64,000 nucleotides of DNA from Sutcliffiella deserti (GTDB lineage: Bacteria > Bacillota > Bacilli > Bacillales > Bacillaceae_I). Below the pieces are notes generated by a model that worked only from the letters and a program-made list of their open reading frames with translations, did no database searches and was not told where the DNA came from. Shown here piece by piece: positions 28,395-39,497 of the stretch. A program made the position numbers and the translations under genes. Position 1 is the stretch's first letter; every line of letters starts with the position of its first letter. Where the stretch lies: the NCBI RefSeq assembly GCF_020037475.1, contig NZ_JAIQDB010000002.1, forward strand, positions 372,001 to 436,000. Direction: 5' to 3'.

Positions 28395-28493
28395 GTTTAA
28401 AACTTTCTAACATCCATCAGGCTTCGTCAAACACTGCTGTGAATTCTGAGGAATGGAAAGATGATAAAGAAATCTATCTCAAGACAAAGCGGA

Positions 28494-28590
28494 AAAGTAC
28501 ATGAAAAGTAAGGTTGAGGAAGAATGATGTATGTAAAAGCTCGAAGAAAGTACATGAAAAGCAAGGTTGAGGGGGAATGATGTATGTAAA
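28494..28590. repeat. 44-bp direct repeat upstream of hisZ
   Basis: Copies at 28494-28537 and 28547-28590 (period 53) start AAAGTACATGAAAAG and end GAATGATGTATGTAAA, with four mismatches. The 28395-28763 gap otherwise holds no gene. I found no T-box motif and no clear promoter. Confidence 0.8.
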
Positions 28591-28763
28591 TTCGTTGTCC
28601 CTCCGAGCCGGAGTGATTTATTTTATTTTAAACATAATAGATCATGAAAAACATCCTTACACTTGACCATCCAACTCCTATTTGTTAACATGTTACCATA
28701 TTAGCGAACTAAAGGATTTAGAATATATTGTACAATTTTCTATATAAAAAGGCGGGTTTCTAG

Positions 28764-29948
28764 ATGTCAAAACTGTTTATGTTTGAAAAGCCATTGGGAA
28801 TGCGGGATACGCTTCCTTCTTTATATGAAGTAAAAAAACAAGTGAAAAATACGATGACAACGGAAATTAACCAATGGGGATATCAGTTTATGGAGACTCC
28901 CACCTTGGAGTACTATGAAACTGTTGGTGAAGCGTCGGCCATTTTGGATCAGCAGCTTTTTAAGCTACTTGACCAACAAGGACATACGCTTGTGTTGCGA
29001 CCGGACATGACGGCACCGATTGCGAGGGTGGCAGCTTCACAATTAGTGAATGACGGCTATCCGCTGCGTCTTGCCTATTCTGCCAATGTTTTTCGCGCAC
29101 AGCAAAATGAGTTAGGGCGACCAGCAGAGTTTGAGCAAATTGGGGTAGAATGCATCGGCGACCGTTCGACAAGTGCAGATGCTGAAATGATTGCGCTTAT
29201 GATCTCCCTTTTAAAGCAAGTAGGTGTAACGACCTTTACGATAGCGATTGGGCATGTTGGCTTTCTTCAGGAGCTTTTTCTAGATATTGTGGGAAATGAG
29301 GAACGTGCAGGAACGCTAAGAAGATATCTTTATGAAAAAAATTATGTGGGATATCGGGAGCATGTGAAAAGCTTATCTTTATCCTCCATCGATAAAAAAC
29401 GACTATTATCTTTATTAGATCTGCGTGGAGATTCTTCCAAGATTGGGCTAGCGACAGAGCTTGTGGAAGGAGAAGCAGGGAGAAAGGCAATTGAAGAGCT
29501 TAAGCAGCTTTGGACAATGCTTGAGGCTTATGGCGTGCAGGATAATGTGAAATTAGATTTGAATATTGTTAGTCATATGAGCTATTATACGGGAATTGTG
29601 TTTGAGGCATATGCAGGTAATATTGGCTTTCCAATTGGCAATGGCGGGCGCTATGATCAGTTGTTCCAAAAGTTTGACCGGGATAAGTCTGCTACAGGAT
29701 TTGGGATCCATCTTGATCGATTGTTAGAAGCGAAGGATAGTAAAAAAACAGCTGTCTCCATTCATGGCGTGCTTTTCAGTCAAGAGCGAAGAGAAGAAGC
29801 GATCAGGTTTGCAGGCTTAAAAAGAAAAGATGGAAAAAGAGTGGTGCTACAAGACATCAGCGGGGTGGAAAACCTTGATGCCTGTACAAGTTCATTTCAT
29901 GAGGTAACTTTTTTTCTAGGAAAAGCTAGAAAGGAGAATGAGTCATGA
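28764..29948 (+). CDS. hisZ: ATP phosphoribosyltransferase regulatory subunit HisZ
   Basis: HisRS-like paralogue that partners the short HisG. 394 aa. Class II synthetase-like core with [38 protein letters not shown] and the histidine-binding-like GGRYDQL. It lacks the C-terminal anticodon-binding domain of true HisRS. ATG 28764 follows GGCGGG. First gene of an eight-gene operon. Stop overlaps hisG (ATGA). Confidence 0.95.
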   Translation: MSKLFMFEKPLGMRDTLPSLYEVKKQVKNTMTTEINQWGYQFMETPTLEYYETVGEASAILDQQLFKLLDQQGHTLVLRPDMTAPIARVAASQLVNDGYPLRLAYSANVFRAQQNELGRPAEFEQIGVECIGDRSTSADAEMIALMISLLKQVGVTTFTIAIGHVGFLQELFLDIVGNEERAGTLRRYLYEKNYVGYREHVKSLSLSSIDKKRLLSLLDLRGDSSKIGLATELVEGEAGRKAIEELKQLWTMLEAYGVQDNVKLDLNIVSHMSYYTGIVFEAYAGNIGFPIGNGGRYDQLFQKFDRDKSATGFGIHLDRLLEAKDSKKTAVSIHGVLFSQERREEAIRFAGLKRKDGKRVVLQDISGVENLDACTSSFHEVTFFLGKARKENES

Positions 29949-30574
29949 GTGTGTTAACGATTGCGATGCCTAAAGGAAGAATTTTCGAGGAGGCGGCAGC
30001 TTTATTAGTAAAAGCAGGCTATGATATTCCACCAGATTTGGATGATTCAAGAAAGCTAATTATTGATGTGCCTACAGAAAATATGCGGTTTATTTTAGCA
30101 AAACCGATGGATGTGACAACTTATGTTGAGCATGGGGTGGCAGACGTCGGGATTGCTGGTAAGGATGTTATGCTCGAAGAAGAGCGGGATGTGTATGAAG
30201 TACTAGATTTGAAAATAAGTCACTGTTATTTGGCGGTTGCGGGTCTACCGGGGTCTGAAATGAAGGATGTTTCTCCGAAGATCGCAACAAAGTATCCAGG
30301 AATTGCTTCTCGCTATTTTCGTGAACAAGGCAAGCAGGTGGAGATGGTTAAATTAAATGGATCTATTGAACTCGCGCCATTAATCGGCTTGTCTGATCGA
30401 ATTGTGGATATTGTATCCACAGGGAGAACGTTAAAGGAAAATGGATTAGTAGAATTTGAGCGTATTGTGGATATCACGTCCCGTTTAATCGTTAATCCAG
30501 TAAGTTACCGTCTAAAGGACAAGCAAATAGATGAGCTTGTGGATAGATTAGCAGCTGTTGTGGAGGAGGGTTAA
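29945..30574 (+). CDS. hisG: ATP phosphoribosyltransferase catalytic subunit (short form)
   Basis: First step of histidine synthesis: ATP plus PRPP to phosphoribosyl-ATP. 209 aa, the short HisG that needs HisZ. Conserved AMPKGRI, GIAGKD and the PRPP motif [14 protein letters not shown] are present. Confidence 0.97.
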   Translation: MSVLTIAMPKGRIFEEAAALLVKAGYDIPPDLDDSRKLIIDVPTENMRFILAKPMDVTTYVEHGVADVGIAGKDVMLEEERDVYEVLDLKISHCYLAVAGLPGSEMKDVSPKIATKYPGIASRYFREQGKQVEMVKLNGSIELAPLIGLSDRIVDIVSTGRTLKENGLVEFERIVDITSRLIVNPVSYRLKDKQIDELVDRLAAVVEEG

Positions 30575-30577
30575 GCA

Positions 30578-31879
30578 ATGAAAATCAAAAAGTTGGAGAA
30601 CACTGTTTCCTTGCGGCGCTCCCTCGACCAGGGCACAGAAAGCCAGAGAAAAGCAGTGCTAGAAATACTTTCAGCCGTAGAGGCAGAAGGAGACCAAGCG
30701 CTTTTCCGCTATACAGAAAAGTGGGACGGTGCCAAGCTCACAAGCTTACGTGTGACAAAAGAAGAGATTATCAAAGCATATGAGGATTTCCCTGCGTCGC
30801 TGATGTCGGTTATCCAAGAAGCGGCAGAAAACATTCGAGATTATCATGAAAAACAAGTAAAGCAATCGTGGTTATCCACAAAAGCGGATGGCACAATTCT
30901 TGGTCAAAAGGTAACAGCACTTGATGCAGTTGGTGTCTATGTTCCAGGTGGAAAAGCGGCCTACCCTTCCTCAGTCTTGATGAACGTGATACCTGCACAG
31001 GTGGCAGGAGTGGAGCGCATTGCCATGGTGTCTCCATGCGCAAAGGACGGTACCTTACCTGCTGGCGTTCTTGTTGCGGCAGATTTACTTGGGGTAGAAG
31101 AAATCTATAAAGTCGGCGGTGCACAGGCAGTGGCGGCACTTGCCTTTGGAACGGAAACAATTCAGCCTGTGGATAAAATTGTGGGCCCAGGTAACATCTT
31201 TGTCGCGCTTGCGAAAAAAGAAGTATATGGACTTGTGGATATTGATAGTATCGCAGGACCTAGTGAAATTGTGGTGCTGGCCGATGAATCTGCAGTCGCT
31301 CATGAAGTGGCAGCAGATCTTTTATCACAAGCAGAGCATGATGAACGAGCTTCCTGTGTTTTGGTCACAACATGCAAGGAGCTTGCTGAGCGTGTGGTAA
31401 TAGAAGTAGAAAAGCAGCTTATCTCCTTGCCACGAGAAGGAATTGCACGGGTTGCGATCGAAGAGTTTGGCGCAGTTTATGTGGCAGATTCTATGGCTGA
31501 AGCGATTCAAGCCGTTAACGAGCTAGCACCTGAACACCTGGAAGTGATGACAAAGGAACCGATGAATCTTTTACCTTTTATTAAGCATGCAGGGGCAATC
31601 TTTTTAGGAAAGTATAGTTCAGAACCGGTTGGGGATTATTTTGCAGGCCCGAACCATGTGTTACCCACAAATGGCACTGCGCGTTTCTCGAGCGGATTAT
31701 CTGTGGATGAATTTGTGAAAAAGTCGAGTATTATTATGTACAGTCAACAGGCATTGAAGGATAATGTGGATAAGATTGCCGCCTTTGCCCGTCTTGAAGG
31801 ACTTGAGGCACATGCACGAGCGGTAGAAGCCAGATTTAAAAAGGAGAAAGATTCCGATGACAAGAACAGCGAATATTGA
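30578..31879 (+). CDS. hisD: Histidinol dehydrogenase
   Basis: Last two oxidation steps, histidinol to histidine. 433 aa. Conserved [16 protein letters not shown], the zinc and active-site region [10 protein letters not shown], and HAGAIFLG. The coding sequence overlaps hisB by 23 nt. Starts at ATG 30578, three nucleotides after hisG, with GGAGGAGGG upstream. Confidence 0.97.
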   Translation: MKIKKLENTVSLRRSLDQGTESQRKAVLEILSAVEAEGDQALFRYTEKWDGAKLTSLRVTKEEIIKAYEDFPASLMSVIQEAAENIRDYHEKQVKQSWLSTKADGTILGQKVTALDAVGVYVPGGKAAYPSSVLMNVIPAQVAGVERIAMVSPCAKDGTLPAGVLVAADLLGVEEIYKVGGAQAVAALAFGTETIQPVDKIVGPGNIFVALAKKEVYGLVDIDSIAGPSEIVVLADESAVAHEVAADLLSQAEHDERASCVLVTTCKELAERVVIEVEKQLISLPREGIARVAIEEFGAVYVADSMAEAIQAVNELAPEHLEVMTKEPMNLLPFIKHAGAIFLGKYSSEPVGDYFAGPNHVLPTNGTARFSSGLSVDEFVKKSSIIMYSQQALKDNVDKIAAFARLEGLEAHARAVEARFKKEKDSDDKNSEY

Positions 31880-32444
31880 TAGAAATACCAATGAAACACA
31901 AATAAAATTAGGGTTCACAATTGATGGTGAAGGAGCGGCAAAGCTTGATACACCGGTGCCTTTTATGACTCATATGCTCGATCTCTTCACAAAGCATGGA
32001 CAGTTCAATCTTAATCTAGAAGCAAAAGGTGATGTGGATATCGATGATCACCACACAACAGAGGATATCGGGATTTGCCTCGGAATGGCGCTCAAAGAAG
32101 CACTTGGGGATAAGATGGGGATAAAACGCTATGGAAATGCTTTTGTGCCAATGGATGAGGCGCTTGCACAAGTGGTTGTGGATTTAAGCAATCGGCCGCA
32201 TCTGGAAATTAGAGCGGAGTTTCCAAGCCAAAAAGTAGGCACCTTTGATACAGAACTAGTACACGAGTTTTTATGGAAGCTAGCACTGGAAGCTCGAATG
32301 AACCTACATGTGATTGTTCATTACGGAAGCAACACCCACCATATAATAGAAGCTATTTTCAAAGCGCTTGGCAGGGCCTTAGACGAAGCGACGACCATTG
32401 ATCCTCGTGTAAAAGGAGTGCCATCAACGAAAGGAATGTTATAG
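31857..32444 (+). CDS. hisB: Imidazoleglycerol-phosphate dehydratase
   Basis: Dehydrates IGP to imidazole acetol phosphate. 195 aa, monofunctional form without a phosphatase domain. Metal-binding motifs [10 protein letters not shown] and HHIIEA(I)FKA are intact, and the conserved F(V)PMDEAL is present. AAAAGGAGAAAG inside hisD provides the ribosome-binding site. Confidence 0.97.
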   Translation: MTRTANIDRNTNETQIKLGFTIDGEGAAKLDTPVPFMTHMLDLFTKHGQFNLNLEAKGDVDIDDHHTTEDIGICLGMALKEALGDKMGIKRYGNAFVPMDEALAQVVVDLSNRPHLEIRAEFPSQKVGTFDTELVHEFLWKLALEARMNLHVIVHYGSNTHHIIEAIFKALGRALDEATTIDPRVKGVPSTKGML

Positions 32445-32445
32445 G

Positions 32446-33078
32446 ATGATAGGCATCATTGATTATGGGATGGGCAATTTGTATAGTGTGAGCAAGGCGC
32501 TTGAGCGCATGGGAGTCGGTTATACTATTTCGAATAGCCGTGAAGTACTGGCACAAGCAGATGGATTAATTCTTCCAGGAGTCGGATCCTTCCGAGATGC
32601 CATGGCTATTTTGCAAGAAACAGGATTGGATGCTTTTATAAAAGAGGAAGTAAAAAGCGGAAAGCCTTTACTTGGAATATGTCTTGGAATGCAGCTATTG
32701 TATGAAAATAGTGAGGAAAACGGGCAAACAGAAGGATTAGGATTACTTGAGGGCAAAGTGGTTCGTTTTCGCGGTACTACGGCGGATGAAGAAAGCTATA
32801 AGGTGCCGCATATGGGATGGAATAAGCTCAGATTTACCAAAGACTCTCCTCTTTTAAAAGGGTTAGTTGAGGATTATGTTTATTTTGTGCATTCCTATTA
32901 TGTTTCTTCCTTTTCGGAAAAAGAGCTGTTGGCAAGCAGCCTCTATGATGTAATTGTACCGGCTGTGGTCGGAAAAGAGAATGTCTTTGGGACGCAGTTT
33001 CACCCCGAAAAAAGCAGTGCGGCAGGGTTAGCGATATTAAAGAACTTTGTCAGCTTGGTAGAAAAGGGAGAGAGATAG
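32446..33078 (+). CDS. hisH: Imidazole glycerol phosphate synthase glutaminase subunit
   Basis: Class I glutamine amidotransferase that feeds ammonia to HisF. 210 aa. Nucleophile Cys in GICLGMQLL, with His and Glu in TQFHPEKS. One nucleotide separates it from hisB and one from hisA. Confidence 0.97.
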   Translation: MIGIIDYGMGNLYSVSKALERMGVGYTISNSREVLAQADGLILPGVGSFRDAMAILQETGLDAFIKEEVKSGKPLLGICLGMQLLYENSEENGQTEGLGLLEGKVVRFRGTTADEESYKVPHMGWNKLRFTKDSPLLKGLVEDYVYFVHSYYVSSFSEKELLASSLYDVIVPAVVGKENVFGTQFHPEKSSAAGLAILKNFVSLVEKGER

Positions 33079-33079
33079 G

Positions 33080-33808
33080 ATGAGTTTTACAATATATCCA
33101 GCAATCGATATGCGTGGCGGAAAATGTGTCCGGTTGTTGCAAGGCGATTATACGAAGGAAACAGTATACGGTGATTCCCCGTTTGAGATGGCAAAAAGTT
33201 TTGCAGATCAGGGTGCAGAATGGATTCATATGGTGGACTTGGACGGTGCAAAGGCAGGTACTCCTGTTAATAGTGTGTATGTACTTCAGGTTGCGCATGA
33301 ACTTCCTGTGAAAGTGCAAATAGGCGGCGGAATTCGTAATGAACAAGATGTAGAATTTTATCTTTCCCAGGGTGTGGACAGGGTTATTTTGGGCAGTGCT
33401 GCAATTCAGGATCCTGATTTTGTACGCAGAATGTTAGCGCAATATGGCGAGAAAATTGCCATCGGATTGGATGCGAAGGATGGGTATGTCGCAACAGAAG
33501 GCTGGGTTGAGACGTCCACGATAAAAGCGACCGTTTTAGGACGCGAGCTTGCAGATGCAGGAGCAAAAACCTTTATCTTTACAGACATTGCAACAGATGG
33601 CATGCTATCTGGCCCAAATGTGGAGGCAACAGTGGAATTGGCTAGTGAAACTGGTGCTTCTGTCATTGCATCTGGCGGAGTGAGCTCAATGGAGGACCTT
33701 GAAACACTTCGAAAGTATACAAACAGTGGAGTATCAGGTGCCATTGTCGGCAAAGCAATCTATACAAATAAAATATCCCTTGCACGTGCCTTAAATGAGG
33801 TGAAATAA
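33080..33808 (+). CDS. hisA: ProFAR isomerase HisA
   Basis: TIM-barrel isomerase acting on the fourth step. 242 aa. Starts [14 protein letters not shown] with the catalytic Asp, the second Asp in FTDIATDGM, and phosphate-binding glycines in ASGGVSS and IVGKAIY. Confidence 0.97.
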   Translation: MSFTIYPAIDMRGGKCVRLLQGDYTKETVYGDSPFEMAKSFADQGAEWIHMVDLDGAKAGTPVNSVYVLQVAHELPVKVQIGGGIRNEQDVEFYLSQGVDRVILGSAAIQDPDFVRRMLAQYGEKIAIGLDAKDGYVATEGWVETSTIKATVLGRELADAGAKTFIFTDIATDGMLSGPNVEATVELASETGASVIASGGVSSMEDLETLRKYTNSGVSGAIVGKAIYTNKISLARALNEVK

Positions 33809-33810
33809 CG

Positions 33811-34569
33811 ATGCTAACCAAGAGGATTATCCCATGCTTAGATGTCAAAGAGGGTCGTGTGGTAAAGGGGATACAATTTGTTGAACTAAGAGATGCTGGT
33901 GATCCAGTGGAACTGGCGGCATTTTACGATCAGGAAGGGGCAGATGAGCTAGTATTTCTTGATATATCTGCTTCCCATGAAGGCCGCGAGACAATGGTGG
34001 AAGTGGTAGAACAGGTCGCAGGTAAACTGGCGATTCCCTTTACCGTTGGAGGCGGAATCAATACAATTGAAGACATGAAGCGATTGCTTCGTGCAGGTGC
34101 AGATAAAGTTTCGTTAAATACAGCTGCCTTATTAAATCGTGAACTAATCAAATCAGGGGCAGATTATTTTGGCTCGCAATGTATTGTGGTGGCGATTGAT
34201 GCAAAATACGATGAAACGCTTGGAAGCTGGCGCGTGTACACTCATGGTGGACGCCGGGAAACGGAATGGGAAGTTGTTGCATGGGCCAAAGAAGCGGTTC
34301 GTCTTGGAGCAGGGGAGATTTTGCTCACAAGCATGGACAGCGATGGGGAGAAAAAAGGCTTCAATCTGGCGCTAACCAAAGCAGTAAGCTCAAACGTGAG
34401 CGTTCCGGTTATCGCTTCTGGTGGAGCCGGCGAGGCCTCTCATTTTTTGGCTGCCTTTGAAGAAGGAATGGCAGATGCTGCACTTGCCGCGTCCATCTTT
34501 CATTATAAAGAAACGTCTGTGAGCGAAGTAAAAGCATTTTTAAAAGAAAAGGGGGTCCTTGTTCGATGA
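33811..34569 (+). CDS. hisF: Imidazole glycerol phosphate synthase cyclase subunit
   Basis: TIM-barrel cyclase that pairs with HisH to make IGP and AICAR. 252 aa. [15 protein letters not shown] with catalytic Asp, second Asp in [12 protein letters not shown], and ASGGAGE. Its stop overlaps the hisI start (ATGA). Confidence 0.97.
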   Translation: MLTKRIIPCLDVKEGRVVKGIQFVELRDAGDPVELAAFYDQEGADELVFLDISASHEGRETMVEVVEQVAGKLAIPFTVGGGINTIEDMKRLLRAGADKVSLNTAALLNRELIKSGADYFGSQCIVVAIDAKYDETLGSWRVYTHGGRRETEWEVVAWAKEAVRLGAGEILLTSMDSDGEKKGFNLALTKAVSSNVSVPVIASGGAGEASHFLAAFEEGMADAALAASIFHYKETSVSEVKAFLKEKGVLVR

Positions 34570-35210
34570 AGAAAGAAGCACTAATTGCAACGATTCGTTT
34601 TGACGAAAAAGGACTTGTACCTTGTATTGTTCAGGATAATGAGAGTAAGAAAGTTTTAACGCTTGCCTATATGAATGAAGAATCGCTGCTAAAAACAGTA
34701 GAAACGCGTGAAACCTGGTTTTGGAGTCGCTCGCGTGGGGAGCTATGGCATAAAGGTGCAACAAGCGGAAATACCCAGAGAGTGGTCGAAATGCGTTATG
34801 ACTGCGATCAGGATGCTGTGCTATTGCTGGTTACGCCTTCTGGACCCGCATGTCATAAAGGAAAAGATTCCTGTTTCCATGAGGTGATCCTTGAGGGAGA
34901 CAAAAGCAGCTCTCCTCTTTCCATACTCGCCACGTTAGAAACACTAATTCAAACACGACAGAAAGAAATGCCAGAAGGCTCTTACACCACCTACCTATTT
35001 GAAAAGGGTGTAGACAAAATACTGAAAAAGGTTGGGGAAGAAGCTTCCGAAGTAATCATTGCTGCCAAAAATCGTGACAAAGAAGAGCTAACATGGGAGG
35101 TCGCCGATCTACTTTTCCATACGATGGTTCTGCTACGTGAACAGAATGTTACGATGGCAGACGTGCTTGCGGTGTTAGAGGAAAGACATACAAAGCAAGG
35201 CAAGGAATAG
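34566..35210 (+). CDS. hisI: Bifunctional phosphoribosyl-AMP cyclohydrolase/phosphoribosyl-ATP pyrophosphatase
   Basis: HisIE fusion covering steps two and three. 214 aa. Cyclohydrolase half (about 1-115) with [13 protein letters not shown] and the zinc cysteines in DCDQD and CHKGKDSCF. Pyrophosphatase half (about 120-214) with [13 protein letters not shown] and LLFH. It closes the operon and is followed by a terminator. Confidence 0.97.
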   Translation: MKKEALIATIRFDEKGLVPCIVQDNESKKVLTLAYMNEESLLKTVETRETWFWSRSRGELWHKGATSGNTQRVVEMRYDCDQDAVLLLVTPSGPACHKGKDSCFHEVILEGDKSSSPLSILATLETLIQTRQKEMPEGSYTTYLFEKGVDKILKKVGEEASEVIIAAKNRDKEELTWEVADLLFHTMVLLREQNVTMADVLAVLEERHTKQGKE

Positions 35211-35212
35211 AA

Positions 35213-35268
35213 GAAAAGTGTTTTTCTAGTGGAGTGATCGTTCTAGAGAGACACTTTTCTTATTTTAT
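35213..35268 (+). terminator. Terminator of the his operon
   Basis: 17-nt arms GAAAAGTGTTTTTCTAG/CTAGAGAGACACTTTTC with G-U pairs and a T-rich tail. Confidence 0.88.
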
Positions 35269-35326
35269 TAAAAATGAAGGATCTGTTAAAGATGAGAGTT
35301 GGTTATTAGAGCTTCTCTAGCTGCTG

Positions 35327-35453
35327 ATTGGAGCAAAAGACGTAGACTCCTGCGGGAGGTAGCGGCAGGCTGGAGACCCCGCAGGCATGGCCGAGGAGGC
35401 TCCAGCACCGCCCCGCGGAAAGCGAAGTCTTTTGCGGAAATCAGCAGCGGTGT
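35327..35453 (+). repeat. 125-bp dispersed structured element (copy C)
   Basis: Best-paired copy: GCTGCTGATT pairs with AATCAGCAGC and GCAAAAGAC with GTCTTTTGC. The inner blocks are GTAGACTCC, TGCGGGAGG, AGACCCCGCAGGC, CCGAGGAGGCTCC and CCCGCGGAAAGCG. Confidence 0.88.
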
Positions 35454-35495
35454 ATAAAATGCCTACTTACAAGCATTCTTTTAACATAGGAATTT

Positions 35496-35770
35496 TCAAT
35501 CAAACGTTTGATTAAACGCAAAGCAAAATATAAGCGCCACATGGCTTGAAGAGGTTAGAAAAAAAATCAACTTTATAAAAAACTATCCTAATAGATTTTC
35601 AGGCCGATTGTTTCTATTTGTCGCAAAAAGGGAGGGTAGGAAGGTTTCTGTCACGAAGAGTTATAGAGACATAGAAAATTTCAAACAAACGTTTGTTTAA
35701 GAGACAAACGAAATGTAGGAGTAAGAAGAGGTTGCGGCACTATGTTTAAAATTAACTTTTTGAAAAGCTA
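35496..35770. repeat. Duplicated palindromic operator-like block upstream of yvcD
   Basis: Two diverged blocks about 185 bp apart. Each starts with a palindrome (AATCAAACGTTTGATT at about 35497-35512; AAACAAACGTTTGTTT at about 35682-35697). Each continues with a GAAGAGGTT segment and ends AAAACTATCCTAATA or AAAGCTATTCTAATA. The palindromes look like TetR- or LacI-family operators. No gene lies in the region. Confidence 0.7.
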
Positions 35771-35886
35771 TTCTAATAAAAGACGCTAGGTTGGCGTTGG
35801 TTGAGTTTCATTATTTCCCATCTGTTCTTCGTGTGCGGAACTGTGTTATACTACGAACGGTAAAGAATGTTTTGATGGAGGCTATA

Positions 35887-37323
35887 ATGGGAAAGAATCC
35901 GAATTTAAAGAAGGAAGTTACTAAGGTGATCCCATTTGCGCAGAATGGGGATTATTTTTTTCAGAAGGGTATCCGCGCTTATCGGAAGCGGGATCTATAT
36001 AAAGCGAGAAAGTGGCTGCAGCGAGCAGAAGAGATGAAGCCGAGTGATGCTGCTGTTTTAAGTCAGCTTGCCATTGTCTTGACGGAGCTTGGTGACTACC
36101 AGCGTTCCAATGAATTATTTATGGAAATACTAGATAAATTAGAGCCTGACATGCATGATTGTCATTATTTTATAGCAAATAATTTTGCCTACCTAGGATT
36201 ATTTCAGGAATCAAGAAAGCACGCTGAGGAATATTTAACGATGGATCCTGAAGGTGAATTTGTAGATGATACAGAAGATCTCCTCGATTTGTTGGAACTT
36301 GATGCGGACGAAGCGGAAGATTATGTATTAGGTCAGGATCAGCTGATTGTCATGCAGGAGGAGGCTCGGAATCTTCTCGAAAATGGGGAATTGGATGAAG
36401 CGCTGGCTCTGTTGGAAGAAATTATTGAAGAGTATCCGCATTTTTGGTCCGCTTACAATAACTTAGCTCTCGCTTATTTTTATAAAGGTAATCTGGCAAA
36501 GGCACGTGATGTACTGGAGGATGTATTGGACAAAAATCCAGGAAACTTGCATGCATTATGTAATTTACTCGTATTTTACCATTATGAAAACAATCAAGCG
36601 GAGATGCTGGTGCTTGCGGCAAGACTGGAAAAAGTTACGCCTATCCTTGTGGAGCACCGTTATAAACTTGGTGCGACATTTGGTCTGATTGGGCGTCAGG
36701 ATCTCGCTTTCAAATGGATGCGTTCCTTACAGCGCAACGGTTTTCAAGGAGACAGTACCTTTTATTACTGGCTTGCTAATGCTGCGTATCACACGTCACA
36801 CTTTACGGTAGCAGAACAGGCGTGGGCAAAAGTACTGGAACTTAGTCCAGATAAAGTTGGTACGGAACCTTGGAAGACAACTACGGATGCAGATGTAGAG
36901 CTAGAAGAGGCTAATCAGTTTTATAAGATATTTAATTTGCGCTTTTCCAAGAGTACGACTGTAAAAAGTGTGTTAGACCAGCCATATGCAAGTGAGTTTG
37001 TACGAGAGTTTGCCATGTTCACCTTGTTAAATAAAAAAGATGTTTCATCAATCATTGCCAAAGGCTCTGAAATCGCCCACCTGTTGAAACAAAATGCGAC
37101 TGAACAAACGGTAAAAGAGTGGTTTGTGGTATTTTCGAAAGCGATAAAAGAGTCCTTAACTCTTACCAATGCATCAGCTTGGGCAAGTGCCTTCCATTAT
37201 GCTTGGAGCAAAAATAATGGCTATGCGGTTTCGCAAAAAGAAATATCGGAGCAATATAATGTCTCCGTCAGCACAATAAGGAAATATGTTCAGAAAATAG
37301 AAGAGATCATAGCCAAGCTATAG
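35887..37323 (+). CDS. yvcD: Tetratricopeptide repeat protein (YvcD-like)
   Basis: 478 aa from ATG 35887, chosen because GATGGAGG lies 6 nt upstream. Several TPR units cover about 20-300 (for example the stretch around YRKRDLYKARKWLQRAEEMKPSD and around WSAYNNLALAYFYKGN). The C-terminus contains EISEQYNVSVSTIRKYV, a helix-turn-helix-like segment, so nucleic-acid contact is possible. It lies upstream of trxB, as B. subtilis yvcD does. Role unknown. Confidence 0.85.
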   Translation: MGKNPNLKKEVTKVIPFAQNGDYFFQKGIRAYRKRDLYKARKWLQRAEEMKPSDAAVLSQLAIVLTELGDYQRSNELFMEILDKLEPDMHDCHYFIANNFAYLGLFQESRKHAEEYLTMDPEGEFVDDTEDLLDLLELDADEAEDYVLGQDQLIVMQEEARNLLENGELDEALALLEEIIEEYPHFWSAYNNLALAYFYKGNLAKARDVLEDVLDKNPGNLHALCNLLVFYHYENNQAEMLVLAARLEKVTPILVEHRYKLGATFGLIGRQDLAFKWMRSLQRNGFQGDSTFYYWLANAAYHTSHFTVAEQAWAKVLELSPDKVGTEPWKTTTDADVELEEANQFYKIFNLRFSKSTTVKSVLDQPYASEFVREFAMFTLLNKKDVSSIIAKGSEIAHLLKQNATEQTVKEWFVVFSKAIKESLTLTNASAWASAFHYAWSKNNGYAVSQKEISEQYNVSVSTIRKYVQKIEEIIAKL

Positions 37324-37324
37324 G

Positions 37325-37363
37325 AAAAAGCCGAAACTGTTGTTAAATGTTTCGGCTTTTTGA
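37325..37363 (+). terminator. Terminator of yvcD
   Basis: AAAAAGCCGAAAC/GTTTCGGCTTTTT perfect arms around an 11-nt loop. Confidence 0.9.
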
Positions 37364-37569
37364 ATGGTTAAATTAATGTATCATTGTTGTGAGCAAAAAG
37401 TTGGACGCAGAACTAGTCTGTTATATAGGATAGTAACTGGGAATACTTTTATTTAGATGTATTCTTATTAACAAGGCTCTTTTCAATATCATTGTTGCTT
37501 TTAAATTATGCTTTCTTAAAAATAGGATGAAGGAAGTTTTTGAAAACTTTTTATTAAATAGTGACGTAA

Positions 37570-38553
<984 letters not shown>

Positions 38554-38716
38554 AGCTAGTGTTGAGGATTTAGGAATAATGGACTATTTTGTCGAATTAT
38601 AGAAATATCCTCTTAACAAAACCGTAACTATGCCTTAACGTCACTGTAACAGCACTGCAACAATAATGGGTTATTATATAAGTAGTAATTGACCCCCTTT
38701 TATAAATATATTTGAT

Positions 38717-38750
38717 GGCACGGGTACCCTTTTCCCGTGTCCTTTTTTTG
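38717..38750 (+). terminator. Terminator downstream of trxB
   Basis: GGCACGGG/CCCGTGTCC hairpin followed by seven T, about 160 nt after trxB. Confidence 0.8.
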
Positions 38751-38830
38751 TCCTTATTCCCGATCCATTCGATTGATAGGTTTTCTTACATGAGTGTTCT
38801 ATATGAGGTTCTTGCTATGCTATACTAGAA

Positions 38831-38847
38831 ATGTAAAGCGTTTACAT
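38831..38847. promoter_or_regulatory. cre-like palindrome upstream of yvcI
   Basis: ATGTAAA-GCG-TTTACAT. GTAAAGCGTTTACA matches 12 of 14 positions of the CcpA cre consensus TGWAARCGYTWNCW. It lies 175 nt before yvcI in a 468-nt gap that otherwise holds only the trxB terminator. Could also be an operator for another regulator. Confidence 0.4.
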
Positions 38848-39021
38848 ACTAATTGTGGAATCGATACCTATATCCTGAATTAAGATGTTCGGTAATTTGT
38901 AGAACTTAACAGTGTCTTATTGTAACTATTTAAAGTAAAATAGAAATGATACACTTGGCTAATTTTATTTTTTAGGCTTTTAAAAGAAAGTCAGCTAAGA
39001 GATTGAGGTGAACAAATCGTC

Positions 39022-39480
39022 ATGCAGAGAGTTACGAACTGTGTGTTAGTGCGTGATAACAATGTGTTATTACTGCAAAAACCTAGACGGGGCTGGTGGG
39101 TAGCACCCGGAGGTAAAATGGAACACGGGGAATCCGTTAAAGATTCCGTTGTCCGTGAATATCGTGAAGAAACAGGCATATATTTAAAAAATCCTACACT
39201 TAAAGGTATTTTTACTTTTTTAATACAAGAAGGCGATCAAATTGTTTCAGAGTGGATGATGTTCACATTTTTGGCTACCGAATTTGATGGTCAAAATGTG
39301 AAAGAGTCTGAAGAAGGAACGGTTGAATGGCATAAGGCCGACGCGATTTCAGAGTTGCCGATGGCTCCTGGAGATTATCATATTTTAGATTATTTGATAA
39401 AGGGAACCGGGATGCTATACGGAACCTTTACGTATACACCAGATTTTGAATTATTGTCCTACCGTCTTGATCCCAATTAG
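39022..39480 (+). CDS. yvcI: Nudix hydrolase YvcI
   Basis: 152 aa. Nudix box [21 protein letters not shown] with its REEx2-type glutamates near residues 30-52. Hydrolyses a nucleoside-diphosphate-linked substrate that the sequence does not identify; other Nudix classes (8-oxo-dGTPase, NDP-sugar hydrolase) remain open. GAGGTG precedes ATG 39022. It begins the yvcI-rapZ-yvcK-whiA-crh cluster. Confidence 0.9.
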   Translation: MQRVTNCVLVRDNNVLLLQKPRRGWWVAPGGKMEHGESVKDSVVREYREETGIYLKNPTLKGIFTFLIQEGDQIVSEWMMFTFLATEFDGQNVKESEEGTVEWHKADAISELPMAPGDYHILDYLIKGTGMLYGTFTYTPDFELLSYRLDPN

Positions 39481-39497
39481 TAAGGAGTGGTAATAGC

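Noticed and set aside
28395-28763. T-box or other amino-acid riboswitch before hisZ
   Set aside because: The T-box core motif and a specifier arm could not be found; only a direct repeat is present.
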